A DNA stretch of 64,000 nt, from NCBI GenBank assembly GCA_001792895.1, contig MARA01000008.1, forward strand, positions 744,001-808,000, written 5' to 3'. This DNA is from Lentinus brumalis. Its lineage: Eukaryota > Basidiomycota > Agaricomycetes > Polyporales > Polyporaceae. Every line of letters begins with the position of its first letter. The first letter of the stretch is position 1. The notes below the pieces were generated by a model that was given only the letters and a program-made list of their open reading frames with translations, had not been told where the DNA came from and made no database searches. The position numbers and the translations under genes are program-made. Below are positions 31,599 through 42,271 of the stretch, piece by piece.

Positions 31599-34500
31599 TA
31601 GTGTTGTGCTTGGCCTGGCTTGGCCCGTAAGCCCCGGCTTTGGCCTGGCTTACAGCGGCTCCGGCCTGTGATATTTGCAGGCCAAGCCGTGGGCCACAAA
31701 GGGCGGCTTGGTCCGGCCTGGCTTTGGCTCAAGCCCTGGCCTATTATATAGGTCGCCGTAGTAGTCTACAAGCTTATAGACGGTATACAAAGTGCGGTCT
31801 ATTTCACTCTACATCAGAACCGCTCTCCGCTCCGAGTTCCACGCCTTCAAACTCATACAACTCGTCGTCGTCGTCATCAAGGATGTCGTCCCAGGCCATG
31901 ATGGACCCCTCCGAGGCTGCAACCCCAGACTGCGAGCTTCCTGCAGGTCCTACACCGCCGTCATCGTCACCAACTTCATCAGAGATCTCAAGCTCAAGCT
32001 CGAGCTCAGACTCGGGGACGGTGGCTTGTACAAGCAAGTCCTCCCGAATGGCGCACTTCAAAAACTGCAATGCCTCGACGATGTCGGCCTTGAGACGTGT
32101 ACGGCGGTCCCGGATCGTAATCCCGCCCTGAGAGAAGGCTCGCTCGCTCGAGACGGACGTTGCCATGATGGCAAGATAGTCACGAGCTAGTGAAGCCCAC
32201 ACCGGATAGCGGGAGGCATTGATCTGCGGACAACAGTATCAGCATCACGACAGAGATAAGCACACATTGCAAAGAGTAAGTACGCACACCCCACCACTGG
32301 ACAGGAGACATCCCCTCCGGGACGAGCTCCACAGCGTCGAGGAACTTCCTGAAGTCTGCGAGATAGGGCTTGCTGGAGTTTGTGGGTGCTTGAGTCCGCG
32401 GCGTCGCTGCTGCTGCGTTTCGGTGAGTCGGTACATTGTCTTCGTCATCAGATACCGGTCGGAGCAGCTTTGACAGCTGTGACTTTGACGGCTTCGCAGG
32501 GGCAGGTGACGCGCCATCAGCGTGCAGGTTCCTCCATCGCTCGGCGAACTGAGACTCTGATATAAGCATTTGAACAAGAAGATCATCAGGTTAGGATCCT
32601 TACAATTTTCTCCATGCGCTTCTCTGCCTTGCGTTGACGAGTGGTGCTCCAGTGGGTCTTCATGTGCTCGCCCTTCGAGTCGGGCATGAGATCTAGTAGG
32701 AGATTGTCAGTCAGTATACTTATAAGCACACCAGGGTCACCGAGCCAATCGAGCAGACGACATACACATGGTGACGATGTAGGCATCGGAGTCATCGGTC
32801 TTCTCATAGTATTCAATCAACTTGGCAATTGCGACCTCTAGGGCGGGTCGGAACGCGCTGTATTTCGGCGACTTGAGCTTCGCACGCCAGGCATCACGAA
32901 GGACCTCCAGCGCGGGAATCGCCTTGTCGAGAGTCGGAGTCTTGTCAGAAGAGAAGGCGTGCTGGGCGACATCAGCACGCTGGGGTCGAATGAAGTCAAT
33001 CATCTATACATTTCCAAAGGTTGGGGATCCGACGTACCGCCAGGAGGTTCAAAAACAGTCCGACACGTTCCCACTCTGCCTCTGTGAGAGCCAGCTGCAT
33101 AAGCTTCATAGCTTTGTCTATGTTCGTCTCTTCGTCTGCGATCTTGAAGATGAACTTCTTGATGTGCTGCAGAGAGACGTCAGGCGGTAGGATGACGCAC
33201 AATTTGACAAGTACTGACCTCGCGGTTCTGTTCAGCGCGGTGGAGCATTAGAAATGTCGACGACCACCGGGTCTTGCTGTCGATGAGGAGCTGGAGCGGC
33301 TTGGTGACCTTGGCTTCAATCTGAATGTCGTGCATAATCTCCTTGCGCTTGGCCGAAGAACGCTCCTACGCATAAACAGATCAGCGATGCTCTGAGTCGT
33401 ATACAGACGGAAGACACAGGCCGTACCTTCACAGAGATAGCACGTATTAAGCCGACTTCGTCCCGGCCTTGGTCGCCCGAATCAATCTTGAGGTGCTCGT
33501 CTGGGGTTGCAGGATCGAAATGCGGGGTCTTACTATAAGTCTTGATGAGTGCTTGAGTCGCGAGATTGATGACATGAGCAAGGCAGCTGCGCGAGAGGAG
33601 TCAGACGAGGGTAAACGCATCACTAAAGGACCATGACGTACTTCACACGACGTTTCTTGGGGTCAAACTTCTTGCCCGTCGATGCCTTGATATGGACGGC
33701 AAACTCCCGGAGCATCGTACCATTATTCTTCGCATTATCGCAGGTGATGTGGCCAATCTGCGGTACAAGGTCAGCATATTGCACTACAAATATCACGACG
33801 AACGCAACTATACCTTGTGCTCGATGCCGACTCGCTGGACAATCTTGAACAGTGCCTGTCCAAGGCGCCGCCCGTGATGCGCATTGTTCAAGCGTGTGAA
33901 GCCGATGATCGCGTTCTTGAGCTCCCATTGAGAAGGTTGAACCTCTTCAATCCAGTGCGCAGTGACAGCAAAGTACCCATCGACCGAGCACGCCTGCCAT
34001 GCATCGCACGTGAGGCTGACCTCGCCGGATACCTTGTCCTTCTGAAGAATATCAGATGTGTCAGTACAGGCAGATCCCGAGGACTCTCAAGACATGGACG
34101 ACTTACGTTGTTGAGCCGCTTGCGTAGCCCATCCATCTGCGCATTGAACATCGCTATGATCTCGGTGCGGGCGGCCTTCCTAGATGGAATGCTGGCGCCC
34201 TTGGTTGCTGCAGCTGCTATCTCGATCATATGTTTGAAGGTCGGATGTTCGACGGCTGAGATGGGCTGCGTACGAAAGTCAGAGAGAGCGCAATGATGAA
34301 GAGGAACACTCAAACTGACCTGATCGGTGGCAATTAGCCACTCAACAACGGCGCGACGGAACACCGCCTCGGTGTAGACAGTCTTCCGCTCCTGAGGCGG
34401 CAAGTCCTTCAGGTGCGGCTCGAGCGTGCTCTGGCGCTGCTGCTCTGCCTTTTCAGCGGCCTTGCGCTCCTTGACGTCGCCCGGAAGCTTCGATTCGAAG

Positions 34501-35968
34501 TTGTTCTTCAGCGCCCACGTACGGTACGCAGCCTGTGATAGACATCAACATGTTACTAAGCATGAAAACAGTTATTGTTCAACGATACTCACCTTGTGTG
34601 TCGACTCGAGGTGACGACGCAGTGTCGAGGTGTCATTGATGATTGTTGCTTTGATCCTGTAAGCAAATTGTAAGTACTGCTGAAGACTTCAGACCGCAAA
34701 GGCGACACTCACGGGCACTTCTTGCAGTCACGATGTTGCTTTGGCGTCCCAGAGGCACCAATCTTCATGTATGACTCGCCGAAGAATGCCTCGATATCGG
34801 CAGTTGCTGCCTTCTTCAGCGCACTCGCGGGCTGCGCGATCGGTTGTACGTCGATGTCAACAAGGAACCCGGCCTCGTCGACTGCTTCTGCAGCTCTCGC
34901 ATCCCTGCGCGCACGTTTGCGACCTACAGAATAATCGTCAAGCATGAATAAGGGACAGAGTGCGTATATACGCACGCTTCTTTGGCGGTTGTGCCATGGC
35001 AGCGTTGGACACGCTCTCCCCGATGACTTCGATGTCGGACTCATCAGACTCAACCACGTTTGAGGCCGCTCGCTTGCCTGCAGCGCCCATCAGCCTCTCA
35101 AACAGCCTAGACAAAGCAGGAACGACATACCTCCGTGCCCTCTATGATGCCGCGGTGCATCTTCGTCTTCAATCTCCTCGACGGTCGGAGAGGGAACCCG
35201 CCTGTGCAGACTGCTTGGTGACTTGGAGGGGTCTTGAGATGTGTCAGCCGTCGAAGTTGTTTCTGTGCCGGGACCAAGGGCACCAGAGAGCTCAGAGTGA
35301 GGGGAGAGACGAGGAGGAGGAAGACGAGAAGAGTTGCCAGCGTTGAGGGCGTCTCGTTCTGTGAAAGCTGGGGCGGGAGAAGCAGTGGCGTGTGCTTCTT
35401 CGGCCTGTGCAGCGCCTCCAGGATGCCTGTGCGTGGAAATCTCCGGCTCTGCGACGTTGTCTGTGTTGCGTAGCCTAGATGCAAGCGTCTGGATGCGCTT
35501 GGGGCGTGCAGAGGACGTCGGTTCCATAGTAGAGATTCGGATTTCGAGAGATGAGAGCGAAAGCTGAGCAAAGGGGGAGGAGGAAGCAAAGTACGAGCTC
35601 AGGTAGTAATATAACGCCGATTTTTGGGCGGATTTCCTGCGGAATTGTCAGACCAGGGAGCCCCTGGTGCTCTCCATGATCCGCAGGCAATTAGAGCCTG
35701 CTATACCATGGACCCGCGCGTTGTATCCAATGGCAAAGAGCATAGAAGAGCAGGCGAGGCTGCTCGCGTGGTACGTCCCATATCCCGATCATATCTAATA
35801 AAGTGATTGCCTTTAAGCCTTGGCCCGGCGGCTCGGCTCACGGCCTGAAGAGGACAAGCCAGGCCATGGGCCGTCTGAAGCCCTGCCTATTGGCCTGGCC
35901 TGGCCCGGTGAGCCAACCGGCCTGGCCGGCCTGGCCTCTGGCCTGAGGCCGAGCCTGGCACAACACTA
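31599..35968 (-). mobile_element. hAT DNA transposon, apparently complete
   Basis: The ends are TAGTGTTGTGCTTGGCCTGG (left) and, reverse complemented, TAGTGTTGTGCCAGGCTCGG (right). A perfect 8-bp duplication GTCAGAAG lies at 31591-31598 and 35969-35976. Both subterminal zones (31605-31745, 35815-35960) are extremely rich in GGCC/GGCTTGG words. The interior is one minus-strand transposase gene with no visible break. Total length is 4370 bp. Confidence 0.95.
31804..35527 (-). CDS. hAT transposase
   Basis: The start at 35527 (MEPTSSARPKR) opens a disordered, Ser/Pro-rich N-terminus. A BED-type zinc finger follows across an intron (KKC and then RRHLESTH, about 34620-34720). The RNase H-like core holds the first Asp in LTCDAWQACSVDGYF (about 34000) and the second in GHITCDNAKNN (about 33745), then SKTRWSSTFLMLHRAEQ near 33240-33280. 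The C-terminal hAT dimerisation block is clear: YPVWASLARDYLAIMATSVS, then SSERAFSQGG and RTRLKADIVEALQFLK. The protein ends in an acidic tail at 31804. About eleven introns separate the exons and all checked joins keep frame, so this copy could be active. It cuts and pastes DNA by recognising its own terminal repeats. Confidence 0.88.
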
Positions 35969-36171
35969 GTCAGAAGGTCTGGCGGTACATGCCATCACCA
36001 AGCAGGGAGCGGCGACTGGACGGACAGGTGTATTCGCCTGATGAGCTATTTGGATTGGGCTGCACGCGGCTGACCATGGCGGACCGTATTTCCGTTTTGA
36101 GGATTGCAAGACATTTAATACCTGCACGGCCGTGGCAGAATCGACTCCATCCCGGTCACCCATAGGTACAA

Positions 36172-36481
36172 ATGCCATCCATACCAACTACCATGGCCGA
36201 GAGCGCGACCTGGTCGCTAAAGACCCACCCTATGCGCGACTACCCAGCCTTTCAACACGCGATAGACTCGATACTCTACGATGACAGCATCTCCGACGCC
36301 GCCTTGCAGGAGCAAGCACGAGCTCATCTCCAGGTCCTGGACAGTCCGACACTGCAGAAGTGGAACAGGCCAGGATGGGTCGATAGCGTGCTGCATCCGC
36401 GCTCCAAGCTCACCGCGAAGCGCCTGTTCGACGCCTTCTACGAAACAGCACAGGACCTCGGCTTGAAGCGTGGCGGTCGGT
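36172..36481 (+). pseudogene. 5' fragment of an unrecognised host gene cut by the Ngaro element
   Basis: A plus-strand frame begins at 36172 or more likely 36193 (MAESATWSLKTH). It reads coherently, with helical character (AALQEQARAHLQVLDSP, LFDAFYETAQDLGLKRGG), up to the left border of the retroelement at 36482, after which it runs into element sequence. The continuation should lie to the right of 42271, where frames beginning YMPVSAPALVLLV or CRYLRLRSS are open, but I cannot tell which is original. No domain was recognised. Confidence 0.5.
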
Positions 36482-36585
36482 CCAGCGTCGTCTGCTCGCT
36501 GCTGCATGTACGAAGGAGGAAACTCAGCGTACGTGGGGTTGGGCTAGGACCGGCGAAGCCGGACGCGGACGTGGCGCAGGTCGAG
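36482..36585 (-). repeat. Ngaro B2 split direct repeat
   Basis: 104-bp copy matching 36920-37023. It begins CCAGCGTCGTCTGCTCGC on the plus strand and forms the 3' terminus of the element. Confidence 0.9.
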
Positions 36586-36740
36586 CCGCTGGGTGGGCGG
36601 GCTCGCTTGCGCCGCGATTTGGCTGCTGAGTTTGTTCCTTCGGTGCACCCGGTTTCGTCGTGTGGGCAATGCAGGAGCGTTTGGACGAGAAGGACGCAGT
36701 GTATTGCTGATGCGCAAGCGAGAAGGGCGTGGTGGGCGGG

Positions 36741-36919
36741 GCAAAAGCAGGAGTAAGTAGTGTAGACTAGTAGCTATTACGCTAAGCAGGAGGGAGAGGG
36801 GTCTTCGAGGCTCGTATGCGACCAAGATGGAGGACGAACAAGCAAAACTTTGCGCGCTCGTCTGCTCCGCTGGACGCTGGGCGCCTGCCTCGCGGGCTCG
36901 GCCGGGCCCTACACTAATT
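36741..36919 (-). repeat. Ngaro A2 split direct repeat
   Basis: 179-bp copy matching the terminal A1 repeat at 42093-42271, with G/A and C/T differences in the TTTGCGC(G/A)CTCG and GCTGGG(C/T)GCC segments. It abuts B1, giving the A-B junction used in the circular intermediate model. Confidence 0.9.
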
Positions 36920-37023
36920 CCAGCGTCGTCTGCTCGCTGCTGCATGTACGAAGGAGGAAACTCAGCGTACGTGGGGTTGGGCTAGGACCGGCGAAGCCGG
37001 ACGCGGACGTGGCGCAGGTCGAG
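36920..37023 (-). repeat. Ngaro B1 split direct repeat
   Basis: 104-bp internal copy of B2, directly adjoining A2. It lies 91 bp beyond the stop of the recombinase frame. Confidence 0.9.
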
Positions 37024-37114
37024 CTGCTCTCCCCAACCTGACGCCGCAAGGCTGAACCGCGGCTCGCAGCACCGCCATGCCCAACCCCTATGGCCGATGC
37101 GGCAAAGGTACGAG

Positions 37115-38343
37115 TTAAAAGTTGTAATTCGACGCGAGGTGTGCTACATGTCGGGACGCCACCTGCTCGAAGGCTCGGATGTACACTTGGTAAGCTAGCG
37201 ACTTCCATCGTCCCATAATACGAACTACCTCCGGGTCGACCTTCTGTGATAGGTAGAAGGACGCGCCACCAATGCGGAACGAGTGGCCGAACGTGCTCCC
37301 AAGCTGCAGCGCTGCGAACTTGGAGTTGATGAACTGCAGGGCTGTGTCGCGCACCATTGAACGCACGTCGCCATTCGAGTCCCTCCAGGAGAACAGGGGG
37401 TCGCGAGCCCCCGCCGGCACGACCGATGCCAGATGTCGCAGTGCGTCTATGGGACACAGCGAGTCCTGTGCGACGAGGAAAACATGCTGGATCTCGCCCG
37501 GGCGCGCAGTCTTTGCTGACGGCAGGTCCAACCTCGCATACTCCTGGCCATCGAGGTCCCTGCCAATGAAGGCATGCTGACGGCACAGGTGGAGTGAGGG
37601 CGAGAAAGCTGCGCGCGACCGAACAGTCGCTTCTCCGAAGCGCAGTAGCCCCCAGAACGCCGAGGAGGCGATGGCCCAGATGCAGGCATCGAATGGATCA
37701 CTCAAATCGAGAGACAACTTGAGAGCTCCTAACATGTGCAGTGTCACCGGTGGGCGCGGAGGCCGAGTGTGCCGCTGGGCTTGCATGTTCTCGAGGCCCC
37801 GGAGCGACCAGTTGATTCGCTCCCGGTTATCGTCGGTGAGAAGCGGAGGCCAGCCCTGTGCGAGGTGCCATGCCCGCACAGCGTCCAGGTACTTTGTCGC
37901 CGATCGCACGGACACGGGCTCGAAAGGGACATCACCGGCGAACACGGTGTCGCACTCGGAAGGTTCAGCGACGGCCCAGAGACAGAAGGAGTGGAGGAGT
38001 TCAAATGATGCGGGCAGGCGGTCGTCTTCGGAGATAGCGAAGATATCGCAAAACAGGTGATATTTGCGTAGCCCGGAGCCGTAACTAGATAAGGTTGAGT
38101 CCCGCAAGGATGCGTGGGATGCGTTCAGTGCAAGGAGGAGGATGAGTGGGTGATCAATGGTGTGGAGAGGGGCCGTGCGGGTGCCATGCCACTGGAACAC
38201 CCTCTGATCCGCGGGGACCGCAGGACGGAGCGGCGACGGCAACAGCTGCAGGGTTCCAATGTCCTCGCGCGTGGCACGGCCATCGGAGCTCTCAGACGGG
38301 GGGTGGAGTAGATATGCTGCCGCGGGCCGCACTACAAGGTTAA
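37115..38343 (-). CDS. Ngaro tyrosine recombinase
   Basis: The frame is open far upstream, overlapping the RT gene out of frame, so the start is not resolved; the domain proper begins near 38120 (LNASHASLRDSTLSSYGSG), a SAM-like N-terminal part. The catalytic domain shows LLRFGEATVRSR with an Arg, then GHSFRIGGASFYLSQKVD with the conserved H-x-x-R (about 37266-37286), MGRWKS with Trp in place of the second His, and YQVYIRAF with the candidate nucleophile Tyr. The stop is at 37115. In this class of element the enzyme integrates a circular cDNA, replacing the DDE integrase. No frame break is seen. Confidence 0.85.
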
Positions 38344-40143
38344 GAGGTTGCTGAGGTGCTGTGGCAGCGAGTAGCTGCTGCGTGTAGTCGCAGCAGGGAA
38401 GCCCGCAAGGAAACCAGTGATGTCGCCGCGAGAGAGAGCGTCGGCTACGTTGAGCCGGCTGGGAACATGTATTGCAGCAATATGGAGGCGCCGCTGGGCC
38501 AGGGTGAGGTAGATGCGGCGTAGTACGGCGTTGGTGCGCCCGGAGCGTGACCTGCCGCTGTTCAGCACTTGCACAACGCCCATGTTGTCGGAACGGACAA
38601 GTAGCTTTGGGTGGTGTCGCGGCAGTGCTTCCAGGAGACCGTGGAAGCCGGCCATGAGAAGGCCGATCTCCACTGCCAAAGCTTCGGCCCATCCGATGTC
38701 GAACTCCTGGTGGGGGCCAACTGAGACTCCGGGAGCATACTGCCATACGCCCCAGTATGGTCCGACCACGACACCAATCCCGAATGAGCTGCTGGCGTCG
38801 CCCCACCAGCCAAGGTCGCAGGGTTCCTTCCATGCGAGAGGAAGCTCGTTTGGGAGGGTATTTAGTAGCTCGACGATCCAGCGAAGGTTGGTGTGGAGAG
38901 TGTCGGGAACATGCAAGGATGCGCGAGGTGACTGGAAGCTGCGAGCAAACTCGCTGGCTGAGCGGATAAGGGGGCGAATCAGCGGGAAAATCATGGATGC
39001 ATGTACCAGCTTGCCGTGCAGCGACGCCGCATCCTTCATGGAGAAGCGGCGGCCAAATGACATCCACTCGCCGAGGAGTGTAAGCGTCGCTTCGAACTTG
39101 TCTGGTGGAAAGCAGACCACGAGTGCCCATAGGTCCCAGTCGAAACCCGTAAAGCGTTGCCTCGAGGCGAAGAGTCGCAGCTTGGGAATGCTCCATGGAA
39201 CTCCAGCCGGTCTGGTGAGGGCCATGAATTCCTGCTCTGAGTAATGTTGGTGCGGGAGGCGTACAACGAAAAAGTCATCAACCCACTTCGTGATGGGCCC
39301 GAAACCGTACGCCTTATAGATCGCAACCAACATGTCAGCCACGGCGCCGAACACCCCTGCGCTTGACGCGAGGCCGAAGCACAGCGCCCGGTCCACGTAC
39401 ACCTTGCCCTTCCAGAAAACGCACAAGGCATTCTGCTGGTCGGGACGAACGGGGGTGATGCGGTACGCTGCCGAGACGTCGAAAGTCGCAGCCTCGCAGC
39501 CGGGAGGAAGGCTGAGCAGCATCTCTGACACATCGTCGAAGGTCCCCCACTCCGTCGGGAAGTCGTCCGCGTTCACGTCGGAGTTTACAGATGGGATGTT
39601 GGGCTGTCAATCCATAATCATTGAGTAAGGTTCACCTCACTGGCACAACAGGTGGTCGTACATCGTTACGGGGATAGGACAGGTCCTGTATCAAACGGAA
39701 CTTGTCGGAGTGTGGTTTTGGGACCAGCCCAAGTGGTGCGGTACGGAAACAGCCTATGATGCCCTCGAGGTCCGACGGATCAAAGGCTTCCGAGTAGCGG
39801 CCAGCCGCCTGTTCCTCCGCGATGTACGTGTCGATGAAAGACTCGTCCTGTCATAATCGTGTCTGTCAGTACGTGTAAGGCTCCGCGGTGACCGAAGTCA
39901 TACCAGGTTCGTGGAGGCATGGTTTTCGAAGGTGTATGTCTTTGAAACGGGACCGCTTATGCCGACGTCGAACCCGTTTCTCAGACCGTGCACGATGTGG
40001 GCCCACTGTTGAAGGATCCCGACCTCGTGCAGCATCGACTCGATGCGGTCGGGATCCAGTGGGGTCACCACGCGCCGCGGATCAGCGGCGGCGTGGGCAG
40101 CCCGTGGGGCCGTGGCTTGTGGCACCACAGATGGTGCAGCCAT
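38332..40143 (-). CDS. Ngaro reverse transcriptase / RNase H
   Basis: It probably begins in a frame overlapping the end of gag (MAAPSVVPQATAPRA at 40143), with the IVHGLRNGFDVGI block typical of RT N-termini in this group. Introns near 39850-39895 and 39605-39642 (GTGAGG...GACAG) join GLVPKPHSDKFRLIQDLSYP to VNADDFPTEWGTFDD. The palm has ATFDVSAAYRITPV and the active site WVDDFFVV, an x-x-DD variant (about 39262-39285). RNase H follows: LGWWGDASSSFGIGVVVG, an Glu in GWAEALAVEIG, RSDNMGVVQVLNSG and VPSRLNVADALSRG. The stop is at 38332. Confidence 0.85.
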
Positions 40144-42057
40144 GGGCGTTCGTGCAGGCGGGGCCAGACTGGCAGTCGGAGGTGAAGAGAAAGTTGAAGC
40201 AGTATGGACGCCCGTCTGCGGTCGCGAGTGCGTTGGGGCTGCTGGAGGACTTCAACAGCGGAACGACGGGACGACCGGCGGCTGTGACGCTGGCGGCGCA
40301 GGTCGATGGGTAGTGTCCGGTGAAACCGCACCGAAAGCAGAGAATACCATCGCCGCTGCCCGCGCGCGTTGGGTGGCCATCCGGCTTGGCTCGCTTTCGG
40401 GGACCTTCATCCGCTGGCGGGGTGTACTTCCGCGTGGCATACGCGTTACGCTGCGGGTTGTGCGTGCTGAACGGCTGCCGAGACGACGTGGGGCCTGAGC
40501 TGCGGGGAGTTGCATTGTGTGGTGTGGCGAGGCGGCGGAAGTAGTCCGCGGTCACGAAGGCGATGCGGTTCTGGTCCGCAGTGCTGAGGTCCATCTGAGG
40601 CACCGACCGCGCCATCTCGCGCACACCGATGTCGTAGATCAGTGCCGCTGTCCAGTCTAGGCGCGAGGCAAGTTGCGGTACCAGCGCATGGTGCGCGCGC
40701 AGCGCCTGCGCACGCTTCTGCCCGTGATACTTCTCCACCAACGCCTCCACTGTGCTGGCCGCCGAAATCCAGTCGTGTGTCGCGATCGTGTATTCGCCAG
40801 AGCGGTCGAGGGCCTGCGGCGCGGCTAGCACACTGAGAATGCTGTCGTTTTCGGGGGCGGCGTTGGCACGCGTGGATGGCACAAGCTGCGAGTATGGAAT
40901 ATAGTCGCCGTTCTTCACAGCAGTTTCGATTTTGCGAGGCACAGCTATATAAGCAGAACTAGCGTCAGTTGCAAGGCTCGTGTGCTGATCGTGGTAGGGA
41001 AAATGGCAGAAGGTTGGGGGAAACGTGCGCGCTATGATGCGCGGAGTCTTGCTCGTGAGCGTTGACGTGGTTGAGGTTATGCTCATCGTGGTTATAGGTA
41101 TGGTCATGTTCATGTTCGTATTTATGTTCGTGTTCGTGTACGTGGTCGTGTTCGTGTACGTCGTCGTGGTCGTGGTCGTGGTCGTGTTCGTGATCGCGTT
41201 CGTGTGCGTGTGCGTGCTCGTGTGTGTGCTTGTGCTCGTGGTCATGAACGTGGTCGTGGTCGTGGGAAACGATGCCGCGCATGCACTTGCTGGCGGCGGA
41301 CTGCCACCAGAAAGTGCAGGCTGGATGTGCCAGGGAAGGGCGGAGAACAGATACAGAGAGGACTTACGTAGCTCGAGGATGCTGGGATGATAGCCCGGCA
41401 CGATGTCGGGCAGTGCGGCTGCCTGCCCGTGCGACGAGTCTCGGCCCAAAAGCGCCAGGAGTCTCGCGCGGTCGACTTCGAGGGGTCAGCCACGAGCGCG
41501 TTGGTTGGCGCAGCAGGTTGCGTCTGACTCGCCGTGGGGGCTGCGATTGTCTGAGGCGGCGGCACTGGCGTGTCCGTTGCGGATGGCGCGGGGCGCGCGT
41601 CCTCGAGCTCCGCGATGCGCTTGTACAGCGCCGCAATGTGCGCCGCAGGCATGCTCACGAGCTGCTGCTGGGTCACCGTCTGCTTCTGCGCGGCCTGTGC
41701 GGGAGGCTTGGCGGCGGCGGGGGCAGCCGCGCGCGCGGTGCTCGTGGTTGTGTTCGCGGTGGGGCCGGGGTTCTGTTGCGTTGCCGCAGTACCTGATTGC
41801 GCTGCCGGCTGCGTGGATGGAGGGGTGGGTGGAGCCGGTCCGCCTCCCCGACGCGTCGCTGATTGATCGCTAGGCGACGCACCAGGCTCCCCGCGTGCCC
41901 CGTCCTTGGGAACGGTCTCGGCTGCGGTTGCCCCGGTGGTGGCGGCAGCTGCCTTGCTGGCTGCGCGTGTTTTGGCTTTCGTCGTGCTGCCGGCGGTAGC
42001 AGGCTGAGGCTCGCCGTTCGCGATGGCGAGGTCGGTGGGCAACTTGACGGTCGACAT
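40082..42057 (-). CDS. Ngaro gag-like protein, with one frame break
   Basis: The start at 42057 (MSTVKLPTDLAIANGE) leads into a Thr/Ala/Pro-rich region and a short coiled coil (AAHIAALYKRIAELED). Between about 41440 and 41470 the sensible frame shifts by one base, from ADPSKSTAR to LLALLGRDSSHG. A 423-bp intron at 41367-40945 (GTAAGT donor, TATATAG acceptor) joins HPSILEL to PVPRKIETAVKNGDYIP in phase. The C-terminal part has CFRCGFTGHYPSTC and CTICGATSHGPTGC, two CX2CX4HX4C zinc knuckles, with a Cys/His-rich segment between them. Such proteins package the element RNA. The frame break could be a real mutation or a base error. Confidence 0.8.
41085..41275 (-). repeat. Degenerate hexanucleotide array in the gag intron
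   Basis: About 190 bp with six-base periodicity (plus strand GTGGTC, GTGTTC, GTGTAC variants). It lies wholly inside the predicted gag intron. Because of the period, at least two minus-strand frames stay open through it, one giving alternating His with Asp/Glu and one giving Thr/Asn repeats. Confidence 0.85.
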
Positions 42058-42092
42058 TTTAGAGGAGTGAGTAGCCGTAGAATAGGTCGAAA

Positions 42093-42271
42093 GCAAAAGC
42101 AGGAGTAAGTAGTGTAGACTAGTAGCTATTACGCTAAGCAGGAGGGAGAGGGGTCTTCGAGGCTCGTATGCGACCAAGATGGAGGACGAACAAGCAAAAC
42201 TTTGCGCACTCGTCTGCTCCGCTGGACGCTGGGTGCCTGCCTCGCGGGCTCGGCCGGGCCCTACACTAATT
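42093..42271 (-). repeat. Ngaro A1 terminal split direct repeat
   Basis: 179-bp repeat forming the 5' end of the element, lying just upstream of the gag start. The outer border is defined by the end of similarity with A2, at CTACACTAATT on the plus strand. Confidence 0.9.

Larger units (their letters stand above)
36482..42271 (-). mobile_element. Ngaro-type tyrosine-recombinase retrotransposon
   Basis: Read on the minus strand, the order is A1 repeat (42271-42093), gag (42057-40082), RT/RNase H (40143-38332), tyrosine recombinase (to 37115), B1 repeat (37023-36920), A2 repeat (36919-36741), a 155-bp spacer, B2 repeat (36585-36482). A1 and A2 are 179 bp with two differences seen; B1 and B2 are 104 bp and look identical. 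Split direct repeats with a tyrosine recombinase and no methyltransferase are the hallmarks of Ngaro, as against DIRS. No target-site duplication is seen, as expected for recombinase-mediated integration. Confidence 0.9.

Noticed and set aside
38300..39196. N-terminal extension of the tyrosine recombinase frame
   Set aside because: The frame is open but overlaps the RNase H coding of the RT out of phase and shows no motif, so I limit the recombinase to about 38343-37115.
40965..41282. His/Asp/Glu-rich frame resembling a metal-binding protein
   Set aside because: It is produced by the hexanucleotide array inside the predicted gag intron and has no coherent flanking sequence.
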